Of a DNA stretch of 8,296 nucleotides, positions 1-7,707 are shown in pieces. The number at the start of each line of letters is the position of its first letter. The first letter of the stretch is position 1. Under the pieces are notes generated by a model. It saw only the letters and a program-made list of their open reading frames with translations, did not search any database and was not told the DNA's origin. The position numbers were made by a program, and so were the translations under genes. The stretch is from a bacterium (GTDB taxonomy: Bacteria > Bipolaricaulota > Bipolaricaulia > UBA7950 > UBA9294), in NCBI GenBank assembly GCA_030671645.1, contig DAOVHV010000033.1:1-8296 (forward strand). The letters are read 5' to 3'.

Positions 1-41
1 AGCCCCCGGGCATCATAAGCTAGGTTCTCTATCCACGTCAT
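1..41 (-). CDS. hisI: Probable phosphoribosyl-AMP cyclohydrolase HisI (or fused HisIE), N-terminal 13 codons only, cut by the window edge
   Basis: An ATG overlaps the stop codon of the PHP phosphatase gene (shared ATGA), with a GAAGG Shine-Dalgarno-like sequence 7 bases upstream. The readable residues are [13 protein letters not shown], followed by CT, which must start a Leu codon. HisI proteins typically begin with a short stretch leading into a D-x-x-GL motif, and hisI or hisIE is a step still missing from this operon, so this assignment fits both sequence and context. HisI opens the purine ring of phosphoribosyl-AMP to give ProFAR, the substrate of HisA. Only 13 full codons are visible, so neither the identity nor the presence of a fused HisE domain can be confirmed. 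Any other gene continuing the operon could also start here. Confidence 0.6.
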   Translation of the reverse strand, partial: MTWIENLAYDARG

Positions 42-694
42 GTTGCTACCTTCTTCCACAAATCCTCTGCGTTTTTCTCTACCCGGCCGATCTCGGCCTG
101 TGTGAGCCCGGCACCCAAACACACGGCTTGTCGCAATGCTCCCGTTAGCAGATCTTCAGGCGCATGCGCATCGCTGGAAACGACGAGGAATTCAAGAGCT
201 CCAACGTCGCGGGCCAGTGCAACAAGACGGCCGTTTCCCAAGCTGTGGCCCGCACGCGCTGAGATCTCTAGATAGATGCCTCGTTCGGCAGCACGGGCGA
301 CGGTTTCCCGGTCGATCACGCCTGGATGGGCCAACAGATCAATATCTGCTTCCATTGCTGCGCGATTGGTTCCTTCGGGCACGGGTTCGACGATGCTCTC
401 ACCGTGTACGATGATAAGTCGCGCGCCAAGGCCTCTGGCATTCCGAGCTGTCTCTGCGATGAGGGCTGGGGGAACGTAGGTGATCTCAACGCCCGGCACG
501 ATGTGCAGTGACATCTGATCCTGGATTGCGGTCCAGAATCGTAGAATCTTCTCAAGCGTGGAGCGCAGAGTGCCCGGATCCACATGATCCGTGATCCCAA
601 GCACTCGATAGCCTCGTGCTGCCGCTCGCTGCGCCAATTCCGCGGGAACAAGTACCCCATCGCTCAAGAATGTGTGTGTGTGAAGGTCAATCAT
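38..694 (-). CDS. PHP-domain phosphatase, likely histidinol-phosphate phosphatase of this operon
   Basis: A 218-residue PHP (polymerase and histidinol phosphatase) domain protein. All nine expected metal ligands of the trinuclear PHP site can be picked out: H5 and H7 (DLHTHT), D12, H37 (TDH), E70 (GVE), H97 (VHGE), H123 (AHPG), D175 and H177 (SSDAH). The operon's HisB is a dehydratase only, and no other phosphatase is in the window. I therefore infer that this protein hydrolyses L-histidinol phosphate to histidinol, between HisC and HisD. It is shorter than Bacillus-type HisJ (about 270 residues), and many PHP proteins have other substrates, so the substrate is inferred from context. The start ATG overlaps the hisF stop (ATGA), with AAGGAG 5 bases upstream. 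The HTHT metal motif is encoded by a pure (CA)6 tract. Confidence 0.85.
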   Translation of the reverse strand: MIDLHTHTFLSDGVLVPAELAQRAAARGYRVLGITDHVDPGTLRSTLEKILRFWTAIQDQMSLHIVPGVEITYVPPALIAETARNARGLGARLIIVHGESIVEPVPEGTNRAAMEADIDLLAHPGVIDRETVARAAERGIYLEISARAGHSLGNGRLVALARDVGALEFLVVSSDAHAPEDLLTGALRQAVCLGAGLTQAEIGRVEKNAEDLWKKVAT

Positions 695-1479
695 TGTTGC
701 TCCTTCGTGGATCTCGACGTGAGTGGGAATCGCATGGGAAGTCCCCGTGAAGCCAGGTCGTGTTTGACATCATCGATACGCAGAGTGCCAAAGTGGAAAA
801 TGGACGCAGCGAGCGCAGCGTCGGCTTCGCCGCTCGTGAACACTTCGAATAGGTGATCGGTCGAGCCAGCGCCACCAGACGCAATCACTGGAACATTGGT
901 CGCCCGTCGCACAGCACGCGTTAGCTCCAGATCGTAGCCATCTTTCGTGCCGTCTCGATCCATGCTGGTGAGCAGGATCTCTCCGGCTCCAAGATCGGCT
1001 GCCTGTTGTGCCCACACTATGACATCCAACCCCGTTGGCGTTCGCCCGCCATCGATGAGGACCTCGAATCCTCCATCGATACGGCGGGCATCGATGGCCA
1101 GGACCACACACTGGTTGCCGAATCGCTCGGCAGACTCGGTGAGCAACTGCGGCGTTCGAACTGCAGCTGAGTTCACTGAGACCTTGTCGGCACCAGCCGC
1201 AAGCAGCGCTCGGATATCCTCGACACGGCGTACGCCACCTCCCACAGTCAGGGGAATGAACACTTCGGCTTGGACGCGACGAATGACGTCGAGCAGGATC
1301 GGACGATTGTCTGATGTGGCGGTGATATCGAGAAGAACGAGTTCATCAGCTCCTTCAGCATCGTAGCGTCGCGCACATGCGACGGGATCGCCCGCGTCGA
1401 CGAGATCGACGAAGCGTATTCCTTTGACGACGCGGCCACGATCGACATCGAGGCATGGAATGATTCGCTTGGCCAGCAT
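691..1479 (-). CDS. hisF: Imidazole glycerol phosphate synthase cyclase subunit HisF
   Basis: A 262-residue (beta/alpha)8 barrel, slightly longer than the usual ~253. The N-terminus [19 protein letters not shown] is typical of HisF and carries the catalytic D11. The second catalytic Asp is D130 ([15 protein letters not shown]), at the same number as in the well-studied Thermotoga enzyme. Phosphate-binding segments are visible at about 80-82 (GGG), in [16 protein letters not shown] and in ASGGAG. With HisH it forms the glutamine amidotransferase that turns PRFAR and ammonia into imidazole glycerol phosphate and AICAR. Its ATG shares one base with the hisA stop (TGATG). A strong AGGAGG lies 5 bases upstream inside the last hisA codons, supporting both the start and translational coupling. 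I see no defect in the reading frame. Confidence 0.98.
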   Translation of the reverse strand: MLAKRIIPCLDVDRGRVVKGIRFVDLVDAGDPVACARRYDAEGADELVLLDITATSDNRPILLDVIRRVQAEVFIPLTVGGGVRRVEDIRALLAAGADKVSVNSAAVRTPQLLTESAERFGNQCVVLAIDARRIDGGFEVLIDGGRTPTGLDVIVWAQQAADLGAGEILLTSMDRDGTKDGYDLELTRAVRRATNVPVIASGGAGSTDHLFEVFTSGEADAALAASIFHFGTLRIDDVKHDLASRGLPMRFPLTSRSTKEQQ

Positions 1480-2198
1480 CAGATCCTCCTCGCGGCTTCG
1501 ATCGCGTCCGGCAGAGTGAATCGGCCCTCGTAGAGCGCCATGCCAACGATGACCGCTTCAACCGAGGTGTCCGCCAAGGTACGAATGTTGTCTAGGCTTC
1601 GGATACCGCCGGAAGCGATGACTGGACGATCGACGAGTCGAGCGGCTTCGGTAAGCAGCTCGACATTCGGTCCATTGAGCATTCCATCCCGCGTGACATC
1701 GGTGACGATGAACCGCGCTGCACCAGCAGCCGCAAGTTGGCGGATCAGCTTGAGCGGGGACCAGGAACTGGAGGCTGTCCACCCGGAGATGCGCACAACA
1801 TTGTCTCGTGTGTCAACGGCAATGGCCAATCGGTCCCCATAGGCTGCAATCAGTCGTTGCGTGAGCGCTGGATCAGTCGCTGCGATCGATCCGATCACCA
1901 CTCGGGCGACGCCTGCATCGAACGCGCGGCGCACGTCCTCCTCGCAGCGCATGCCTCCCCCCAGTTGGATGGGAATGCCGACGGACGAAGCGATCTGCGA
2001 AACCACGTCCATCTGCTGTGGCTTGCCGGCGAATGCGCCATCGAGATCAACGACGTGAATCCACGGAGCACCGGCCTCGACCCATGTTCCAGCAACATGG
2101 ACTGGATCGGTTGAAAAGCCCCTTGCAGTCGTTGCTTCTCCTTGACGAAGCCGGACGACCTCGCGACCTTGCAGATCAATAGCGGGGATAATCAACAT
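1479..2198 (-). CDS. hisA: Phosphoribosylformimino-AICAR phosphate (ProFAR) isomerase HisA
   Basis: A 239-residue (beta/alpha)8 barrel of normal length, paralogous to HisF. The general base D8 (IIPAIDLQ) and general acid D129 (IAVDTRD) are both present, as are the two phosphate-binding half-sites around IQLGGGMR (78-84) and [18 protein letters not shown] is the characteristic loop that matches SMDRDGT in HisF. It performs the Amadori rearrangement of ProFAR to PRFAR in the cytoplasm, feeding HisHF. The start lies inside the 3' end of hisH (7-base overlap), with GGGAGG 5 bases upstream. Only general sugar-isomerase relatives such as TrpF or PriA could be confused with it. The his context and the HisA-like N-terminus make HisA the straightforward call, though activity on phosphoribosylanthranilate cannot be excluded by eye. 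Confidence 0.97.
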   Translation of the reverse strand: MLIIPAIDLQGREVVRLRQGEATTARGFSTDPVHVAGTWVEAGAPWIHVVDLDGAFAGKPQQMDVVSQIASSVGIPIQLGGGMRCEEDVRRAFDAGVARVVIGSIAATDPALTQRLIAAYGDRLAIAVDTRDNVVRISGWTASSSWSPLKLIRQLAAAGAARFIVTDVTRDGMLNGPNVELLTEAARLVDRPVIASGGIRSLDNIRTLADTSVEAVIVGMALYEGRFTLPDAIEAARRI

Positions 2199-2797
2199 GG
2201 TATCCTCCCGAAATTGGCGAGCAACTCGAGACCCGCCTGCTGGCTTTTTTCTGGATGAAACTGCACTGCAAACAGGTTGTCCTGTTCGATAGCGGCAGCA
2301 AAACTGGCGCCATAATCTGTTGTTCCTGCGACCACAGACGGATTGGCAGGCTCAACGTAGTAGGACTGGACGAAGTAGAAATGTGTCTGGTCCCGTATGC
2401 CGGCAAACAAGCGGCTCTTGCGAGGTTGCCCCACGGTATTCCAACCGACGTGAGGAACTCGTACGGTGTCCGGCAATTGCTTAACACGGCCGGCTACCAG
2501 GCCGAGACCCCGGTGTTTGCCATGTTCGACACTTGTATCAAACAGAAGCTGAAGACCTAGACAGATGCCGAGGAAGGGGCGCCCTTCATTGATCGCGTGG
2601 CGGAGTGGCTCAATCAAGCCGCTTTGCCGCAGGTTGTCCATAGCACGGCCAAAAGCGCCGACTCCAGGCAGAACGATGCGGTCGCAGGCTGAAAAATCGG
2701 CTGGCTGTCGAATCCACTGGGAATCGAAACCGACGGTGGCCAGCGCTTTGCGCACGCTCTCCAGGTTTCCCATTCCGTAGTCAACGATGCCGATCAT
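2192..2797 (-). CDS. hisH: Imidazole glycerol phosphate synthase glutaminase subunit HisH
   Basis: A class I (triad) glutamine amidotransferase of 201 residues, the usual HisH length. The N-terminus MIGIVDYGMGNL is typical of HisH. The nucleophile is C79 in LGICLGLQLLF, and H181 and E183 in AVQFHPEKSQQAG complete the triad. The oxyanion-strand motif PGVGAFG is at about 44-50. HisH releases ammonia from glutamine and passes it through the HisF barrel; it is normally active only when docked to HisF, encoded two genes downstream. The start overlaps the hisB stop by ATGA. The last seven bases of the gene overlap the hisA start and contain part of its ribosome binding region. No truncation or missing residue is seen. 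Confidence 0.98.
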   Translation of the reverse strand: MIGIVDYGMGNLESVRKALATVGFDSQWIRQPADFSACDRIVLPGVGAFGRAMDNLRQSGLIEPLRHAINEGRPFLGICLGLQLLFDTSVEHGKHRGLGLVAGRVKQLPDTVRVPHVGWNTVGQPRKSRLFAGIRDQTHFYFVQSYYVEPANPSVVAGTTDYGASFAAAIEQDNLFAVQFHPEKSQQAGLELLANFGRIPC

Positions 2798-3384
2798 CGG
2801 AGCACGCCCTTGCTGGATGGAACTTCTGCGGACGCTCCCTCGTCCCGCATTACGACCTCGGCCAAGGCGCGTCCGACGCCCTTGAAGAGGGCCTCGGCCA
2901 TGTGGTGGCGGTTGGTGCCTGCAAGCAGAGATGCGTGCAGCGTCAACCGCCCGACTCGTGCGAAGGCGATGAAGAACTCATCGATCAGCTGCGCATCGAA
3001 CGCTCCAATTCGCCCGTCAAATGGTGTCGCTAGTACGGCCAAACCGCGGCCACTTGCGTCGATGGCGACCTGCACCAAGGACTCGTCCATGGGCAGGAGA
3101 ATCGAACCATATCTGCGAATGCCCTTTGCCTCTCCGAGAGCACAGTCGAAGGCCTCTCCGAGGGCAATCCCAATGTCTTCTACGGTGTGGTGATCGTCCA
3201 CTTCGCGGTCGCCTTTTGCAGTGATCGCCAGATCGAACCGACTGTGCCAGGCAAGCAGATCGAGCATGTGATCCAGAAACCCAATCCCCGTGTCAAGCTG
3301 CGTGTCTCCTTGTCCATCGAGGTTGAGTTGAAGCTCAACCTCGACTTCGCGTGTGATTCGCTTGATCTTTGCTGTTCGATTCAT
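2794..3384 (-). CDS. hisB: Imidazoleglycerol-phosphate dehydratase HisB, monofunctional
   Basis: A 196-residue dehydratase, the size of the stand-alone enzyme. It lacks the N-terminal HAD histidinol-phosphatase domain of the bifunctional enterobacterial HisB. The two duplicated metal-binding halves are clear: H39 (GFLDHMLDLL), H47, H65, H66 and E69 (DDHHTVEDIGIALG) in the first, and H160, H161 and E164 (HHMAEALFKGVGRAL) in the second. The C-terminal VPSSKGVLR is the usual family ending. The protein converts imidazole glycerol phosphate to imidazole acetol phosphate, using Mn2+ bound at subunit interfaces of the oligomer. Because the phosphatase half is absent, the operon needs a separate histidinol-phosphatase, supporting the role given to the PHP gene downstream. 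The start overlaps the hisC stop (ATGA), with GGAG just upstream. Confidence 0.98.
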   Translation of the reverse strand: MNRTAKIKRITREVEVELQLNLDGQGDTQLDTGIGFLDHMLDLLAWHSRFDLAITAKGDREVDDHHTVEDIGIALGEAFDCALGEAKGIRRYGSILLPMDESLVQVAIDASGRGLAVLATPFDGRIGAFDAQLIDEFFIAFARVGRLTLHASLLAGTNRHHMAEALFKGVGRALAEVVMRDEGASAEVPSSKGVLR

Positions 3385-4460
3385 GTTTTCTCCAGTTCGG
3401 TGCGTATGGCCTCGATCAATTGATCGTCTTCTTCCACTGTGCTGACGGTGATTCGGATGGCATCCTGCAACCCGGGGTAGGCGCTGAGATCACGGACATA
3501 GATGCCTCGTGATGCGAGACAAGCCGTCAACTCCGCCCCAGACCTCGCGGAGCGCAGACAAACGAAATTGGTCCGAGACGGGAGAATGGTCGTGCCCTCA
3601 CAGGCCTTCAGTTCAGCGACCAACCGTTGCCGTTCAGTAACGATAGCTGCGTGGTTGGGAACCAACTCGCTGCGATGAGCGAGGGCAACGCGGATCGTCT
3701 CTGTTGCCATCACGCCCAGGTTGTAGGGAGTCAGTGTCTTGAGAATTTGCTCAATCAGGGCTGTATGTCCGATGGCGTATCCGATGCGCAATCCTGCACT
3801 GCACAGGGCCTTAGAGAACGTTCGAAGGAGGAGCACGTTTGAATACCGCTCGGCAAGCGGCAACGCATCGTCATCCGCGAATTCCACGTAGGCCTCATCG
3901 ATGACCAGCAGTGCTTCTAGCTGCGTCGCCAACCAATCAACATCAGCAAGATCCATCGATCCCCCCGTCGGGTTGTTCGGTCGACAGAGGAAGACGATAC
4001 GCGCGCTGTGGACTCGCGCTGCTTTAAGTATCTCAGCCGCGTCGAATCCTAGATCGGGGCGAGGCGGTATCAGGACTGGCGTGCCGTGTGCCAGCCGCAT
4101 CATTCGCTCGTACATCGAGAATGTTGGCTGGGGAATGACAGCCGTTGACCCCACGTCAATGCATGCTGCGACAACGGCTTGAATCAGCTCGTTGGACCCA
4201 TTGCCGAAAGCGACATCCATCCCAGCTGGGAGATCCAGAGCTTCTCGCGCACTCTCTCTCAGCGATGTCTGTGCGAGGTCTGGATATCTTCGCCACGCCA
4301 AGCGACGGACACGGTCGACGATTTCGTCGCGAAGCGTCTCAGGTAGCTCCAACGGTGCTTCGTTGCGCTGGAGAGCAATCCCTTTGACTGACGAAAGAAC
4401 GTTGTAGGGCGACATCTGCCGCACATCATCGCGCAAGAACCGCAGGCTATCTGTGGTCAT
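3381..4460 (-). CDS. hisC: Histidinol-phosphate aminotransferase HisC
   Basis: A 359-residue fold type I PLP aminotransferase. The Schiff-base lysine is K217 in LRTFSKALCSAGLRIGY, followed by the phosphate-binding R225. PNNPTG (161-166) and VIDEAYVEF (186-194, with the cofactor-pairing D188) are the standard motifs. The N-terminal LQRNEAPLELP resembles the substrate-loop 'NE(N/S)P' signature of HisC, and IRITV near the C-terminus carries the carboxylate-binding Arg. It transfers an amino group from glutamate to imidazole acetol phosphate, giving histidinol phosphate. HisC-type enzymes can also act on aromatic amino acids, which cannot be judged here. The start overlaps the hisD stop (ATGA), with GGAGG 7 bases upstream. 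Confidence 0.96.
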   Translation of the reverse strand: MTTDSLRFLRDDVRQMSPYNVLSSVKGIALQRNEAPLELPETLRDEIVDRVRRLAWRRYPDLAQTSLRESAREALDLPAGMDVAFGNGSNELIQAVVAACIDVGSTAVIPQPTFSMYERMMRLAHGTPVLIPPRPDLGFDAAEILKAARVHSARIVFLCRPNNPTGGSMDLADVDWLATQLEALLVIDEAYVEFADDDALPLAERYSNVLLLRTFSKALCSAGLRIGYAIGHTALIEQILKTLTPYNLGVMATETIRVALAHRSELVPNHAAIVTERQRLVAELKACEGTTILPSRTNFVCLRSARSGAELTACLASRGIYVRDLSAYPGLQDAIRITVSTVEEDDQLIEAIRTELEKT

Positions 4461-5740
4461 CGTAGGTCCTCCAATCGAATTCGCAGGGCTGCGGCGTGAG
4501 CCGTCAGACCCTCGACTTCAGCTAGTGCGATGCCGTCTCTTGCTATAGCACTGAATGCATCCCGTGTTACGCTGACAACGGAGACACGGCGCAAGAAATC
4601 GTCCACACCGAGTGCCGAAGCGAACCGGCCCGTTCCGCCGGTTGGCAACACGTGATTAGGGCCGATCCCGTAGTCGCATACGGCTGCGGGGGCGTAGGGG
4701 CCGCAGAGGATGACGCCTGCCGATTGAATCCGTAGGACCACGGCAAGAGGATCGGCGACGAAGAGCTCGAGGTGTTCGGGACCGATGCGGTTGATCCAGT
4801 CGATGGCTTCCGCCAGATCCTCAGTGACAATGGCGATGCTGTCCGCTAACGCGGCTCGGATCGTTGCAGCGCGATCGAGGGACGGCATCTGTGCCTCGAT
4901 TTCTGCACTGATCATGGACAACAGTTTCGGTTCTGTGGTGACGATAAGGACGAAGGCATCATCATGTTCGGCTTGTGCAATCAGGTCTGCGGCGATGAGT
5001 CGTGGATCAGCTGATGCGTCCGCAAGGATGGCGACCTCACTTGGACCAGCAATCGTGTCGATGCCTACGTCACCGTAGACAAGACGCTTGGCCGCTGCCA
5101 CATAGGCATTGCCCGGACCTACGATCTTGGCTACTCGGGGGATCGATGGGGTCCCATAGGCTAGGGCAGCAATAGCCTGAGCACCGCCGACACGGTACAT
5201 CTCGTCGATCCCGCAGAGACGCGCAGCCACAAGAATGGACGGGTCGATTGCTCCGTCCGGCCCAGGCGGTGTTGCAGCCACGATTCGGGGGACACCGGCG
5301 ATGCGCGCCGGGATGACATTCATCAGTAGGCTGCTTGCATACGGGGCAGCACCACCAGGTACGTAGACGCCCACGGAGTTCATCGGCAGGAACCGTTGTC
5401 CGAGCAGGGCGCCATCTGCTGAAACGGTCCACCAATCGTTGCGTTGCTCGTGGCGATGGAACGCTTCGATTCGTTCGGCCACCCGCTGCATGGCAGCCGT
5501 TGGCAGGGGATCGATAGTCGCTGATGCGATATCTTCTGGAGCCACACGTAGGTCAGACGCTTTGAGAGCGATGTGATCGAATTGAGCCGTGAAGTCCAGA
5601 AGCGTAGCGTCCCCGCCAATCCGGACTGCCTCGACGATGTCCTGCACCCCGATGGTTGCGTTGCTGTCTTGTCTTTGTGACAGCAATGTGTTGAGTCGTT
5701 TGGCTGCATCCGGGTCGCGGGGTCTGAGAATCTCTAGCAT
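4457..5740 (-). CDS. hisD: Histidinol dehydrogenase HisD
   Basis: A 427-residue zinc- and NAD-dependent dehydrogenase of normal length. It performs the last two steps of the pathway, oxidising histidinol to histidinal and then histidine. The catalytic pair E322-H323 sits in RIGPEHLELF. The expected zinc ligands are present: Q256 and H259 (AQAEHD), D356 (CDYGIGPNHVLPTGG) and H415 near the C-terminus. Other family signatures include YVPGG (126-130), KIVGPGNAYV (205-214) and AGPSEVAI (231-238). The start overlaps the end of hisG by 7 bases, with AAGGAG 5 bases upstream of the ATG. In this operon hisD directly follows hisG, as is common in bacteria that use HisZ. No frameshift or lost residue is seen. 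Confidence 0.98.
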   Translation of the reverse strand: MLEILRPRDPDAAKRLNTLLSQRQDSNATIGVQDIVEAVRIGGDATLLDFTAQFDHIALKASDLRVAPEDIASATIDPLPTAAMQRVAERIEAFHRHEQRNDWWTVSADGALLGQRFLPMNSVGVYVPGGAAPYASSLLMNVIPARIAGVPRIVAATPPGPDGAIDPSILVAARLCGIDEMYRVGGAQAIAALAYGTPSIPRVAKIVGPGNAYVAAAKRLVYGDVGIDTIAGPSEVAILADASADPRLIAADLIAQAEHDDAFVLIVTTEPKLLSMISAEIEAQMPSLDRAATIRAALADSIAIVTEDLAEAIDWINRIGPEHLELFVADPLAVVLRIQSAGVILCGPYAPAAVCDYGIGPNHVLPTGGTGRFASALGVDDFLRRVSVVSVTRDAFSAIARDGIALAEVEGLTAHAAALRIRLEDLR

Positions 5741-6363
5741 GGTAGCTCCTTGCTCAAGCGTTCGATGAGGTCGCCGATTTCTTCGCGGCGGATCTTCTGG
5801 CTCGCGCGATTCACAATCAGCTGGGCGTGCGTTGTCGTGATTTCAGCGATGGGTTCGAGACCGTTGTCGACCAAGGTGCGGCCTGTCTCGACCAAGTCGA
5901 CGATCCAGTCGGAAAGTCCCGCATTCGGCGCCAGCTCGACTGAGCCACCCAGCTCGATCATCTCCACCGGAATCCGCTGCTCGGCGAAGAACCGCTCGGC
6001 GATTCGTGGATACTTGGTGGCCACACGGCGGCGCGGCCGCCCCGGGAGAATCCCGGTGTTGCCTCCAGGTGCGGCTACGACGATCCGGCACGTCCCGAAG
6101 TCGAGAACCAGAGGGCACAGGACATCGCGGTCGGATTCCAATAACACGTCGCCTCCGACGATCCCGATGTCTGCCGCCCCCTGCTCGACGTACGTCGGCA
6201 CGTCGACTGGCTTGATGAGAAGAAATCGGCATCGGCCATCCGCGGAGTCAAACACCAGCAGACGGCCTCGATCTGACACGGGCGTCAGGCCGATCTTGTC
6301 AAACAGCGAGAGTGACGGGCCGAGCAACCGGCCTTTCGAAAGGGCGATCGTCAGCGGCATCAT
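5734..6363 (-). CDS. hisG: ATP phosphoribosyltransferase catalytic subunit HisG, short form
   Basis: A 209-residue protein matching the short form of HisG, which lacks the C-terminal ACT-like histidine-binding domain of the long form (about 300 residues). The N-terminus LTIALSKGRL is characteristic. ADIGIVGGDVL (64-74) lies in domain II. ELAPNAGLSDWIVDLVETGRT (about 143-163) forms the PRPP-binding region. It condenses ATP and PRPP to phosphoribosyl-ATP, the committed step. Short HisG is normally active and feedback-sensitive only in complex with HisZ, encoded immediately upstream. Two ATG codons occur in tandem. The first overlaps the hisZ stop as ATGA and has GGGAG 7 bases upstream, so it is chosen, but the second (one codon later) fits nearly as well. 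Confidence 0.97.
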   Translation of the reverse strand: MMPLTIALSKGRLLGPSLSLFDKIGLTPVSDRGRLLVFDSADGRCRFLLIKPVDVPTYVEQGAADIGIVGGDVLLESDRDVLCPLVLDFGTCRIVVAAPGGNTGILPGRPRRRVATKYPRIAERFFAEQRIPVEMIELGGSVELAPNAGLSDWIVDLVETGRTLVDNGLEPIAEITTTHAQLIVNRASQKIRREEIGDLIERLSKELPC

Positions 6364-7541
6364 CGTTGGTCTCCCTTCGCGTCGAGTGCCTCATTGGATT
6401 CCGATTCAAGCACACGACTGATCCCGTAGGCGGATCGATAGGCGTTCAGCTGGTCTGGTGGAAGGGATGAGACATCGAGCGCGATTCTGTGGCCTTGGGC
6501 TCGAAGGGCGCGTGCCTGCATCATGAGTTCCGTCCAACGATTCGCTGGAGAACGAAGAAGGATCGTCTTGATGTCTGCAGTTCCCTTCTCCGCGACCATC
6601 GGCGCAATGAGATCGATTTCAAAGGCACAGCCAACAGCGGGCTCAGCCTTGCCGAACTGCTGGACAAGCTCGTCGTATCGTCCCCCACGCAGGATGGGGA
6701 ACCCGGACGCGGGAACGAACCCCTCGAAACGAATTCCAGTGTAGTACGAGCGGTCGCGAACCTCCGTCAGATCGATGATCACAGGGACCGGCAATTCACT
6801 ACGGCTGAGTAAAGCGATCAGTTCTTCCAGTTGCTCCAAGGCACGAAGCGCATCTGGGTCACGGGTCAGACGACGTGCCTGATCGAGCACGTCAGTGGAT
6901 CCGACGAGATCGAGAACAGCGCCCAGTGCGACCGCCGTCTTCCGGGAGACACCTTGATTCGTGAGCACAATAGCCAGGGCCGTCCGGTCGTGCCTGGCGA
7001 GGAGATTGCAGACGGTCGTCTTGCCCTCTTCTGTTAGGTTCGAGGAGCGTAGCAGTGCATGGACGAATCCGACGTGTCCTAAGTGGATCTGTGCATCCTT
7101 GAGCTGGAGAGCGGCAAGACCTTCGGATGCCAGCGTCACGATCTCTGCATCGGCCAGCGGACCGGATGTCCCGATCAATTCCACGCCCGACTGTCGAATT
7201 TCACGTCGGCGATCGCCTGCACGATCGGGTTTGCGAAATGCAGTCCCGCAATAGGATCGCCTGAGCGGACGAATGATTCCTCGTCCCATTGTGGCTGCTT
7301 CCTGTGCGACCAGAGAGGTGAAGTCAGGGCGAAGCGACAGCATTCCTCCCGTTTCGTCGGCTACGTTGTATGTCTGGTCAAGATCATACGGACGTCCATC
7401 GTTCATGGGTTGAAGTATGTCGAACCGCGCCTCGATGTAGGCCCAGCCTCGAAATAGGCTGCGGAGGACACCCTCTGCAGCCAAGGAGGCTGGGGGGGAC
7501 GGCGACGTTGGAGAGTTGGCACACAAACTCAGTTCATTCAT
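6360..7541 (-). CDS. hisZ: ATP phosphoribosyltransferase regulatory subunit HisZ
   Basis: A 393-residue paralogue of the class II histidyl-tRNA synthetase catalytic core. Visible synthetase-like segments are LRPDFT (70-75), the motif-2 region ending REIRQSGVELIG (113-124), RDRSYYTGIRFEGF (262-275) and GGRYDELV (286-293). The last ~70 residues (TILLRS onward) form a small alpha/beta tail. HisZ does not charge tRNA; it forms a hetero-octamer with short HisG, is needed for its activity and carries histidine feedback inhibition. Direct adjacency to a short hisG makes HisZ far more likely than a second HisRS. The reading frame stays open upstream to a TTG at 7706. The ATG at 7541 is preferred because AAAGGA lies 7 bases before it and the upstream stretch is the attenuator. 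Confidence 0.95.
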   Translation of the reverse strand: MNELSLCANSPTSPSPPASLAAEGVLRSLFRGWAYIEARFDILQPMNDGRPYDLDQTYNVADETGGMLSLRPDFTSLVAQEAATMGRGIIRPLRRSYCGTAFRKPDRAGDRRREIRQSGVELIGTSGPLADAEIVTLASEGLAALQLKDAQIHLGHVGFVHALLRSSNLTEEGKTTVCNLLARHDRTALAIVLTNQGVSRKTAVALGAVLDLVGSTDVLDQARRLTRDPDALRALEQLEELIALLSRSELPVPVIIDLTEVRDRSYYTGIRFEGFVPASGFPILRGGRYDELVQQFGKAEPAVGCAFEIDLIAPMVAEKGTADIKTILLRSPANRWTELMMQARALRAQGHRIALDVSSLPPDQLNAYRSAYGISRVLESESNEALDAKGDQR

Positions 7542-7548
7542 GGAGTAT

Positions 7549-7554
7549 TCCTTT
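7549..7554 (-). promoter_or_regulatory. Ribosome binding site of hisZ (decides the start)
   Basis: The sequence AAAGGA ends 7 bases before the ATG at 7541. It is the only good Shine-Dalgarno match near a start in the hisZ frame, and it lies downstream of the terminator hairpin. This supports translation of hisZ only from read-through transcripts, and argues against the longer open frame that begins at a TTG inside the leader. Confidence 0.75.
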
Positions 7555-7578
7555 TCTGGCTCGACGGGTGAAAATGGC

Positions 7579-7611
7579 AAAGAGAAAGACCTCGGCGAAT
7601 CGCCGGAGGTC
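7579..7611 (-). terminator. Intrinsic terminator of the his attenuator
   Basis: On the minus strand, GACCTC (7611-7606) pairs with GAGGTC (7593-7588). After one bulged C, GGCG pairs with CGCC around an ATT loop. The stem is followed directly by the pyrimidine tail TTTCTCTTT (7587-7579), giving a U-rich RNA run. It ends 37 bases before the hisZ start and follows the leader peptide, so it would stop transcription before the structural genes. The tail is interrupted by two C residues, so termination is probably partial rather than absolute. Confidence 0.8.
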
Positions 7612-7707
7612 CGTTCAGGCCTAGAGGATTGCCACGCCGAGCGGCGTACAGTCTCTAGGCGATATGATGATGCGCATTGCAGACTTCGACGCGAAGCCTG
7701 CAGCAAT
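7594..7707 (-). promoter_or_regulatory. Competing stems of the his attenuator
   Basis: Three further structures are readable on the minus strand. (A) Inside the leader peptide, ATTGC/GCAAT and AGGCTTCG/CGAAGTCT form a hairpin with a CGT loop (7707-7676, one G-U pair, three-base bulge). (B) GCCTAGAG (7660-7653) pairs perfectly with CTCTAGGC (7626-7619), enclosing the small hairpin ACGCCG-CT-CGGCGT (7647-7634). The left arm contains the leader stop codon. (C) A possible antiterminator pairs GGC, AATC, AGG and CC (within 7633-7618) with GG, CCT, GATT and GCC (within 7612-7594), with bulges. It uses the right arm of B and most of the terminator stem, so B plus terminator excludes C. Stems A and B are seen directly; C and the switching logic are inferred without energy calculations. 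Confidence 0.65.

Noticed and set aside
947..1366. Long plus-strand open frames opposite the his genes, of which this is the longest inside hisF
   Set aside because: They are antisense shadows of clearly identified his genes, with Ser/Arg-rich composition and no motifs.
7542..7706. N-terminal extension of HisZ from a TTG at 7706, adding 55 residues in frame
   Set aside because: The stretch covers the attenuator stems and terminator, has low-complexity residues unlike a HisZ N-terminus, and lacks a ribosome binding site. The ATG at 7541 has AAAGGA at good spacing.
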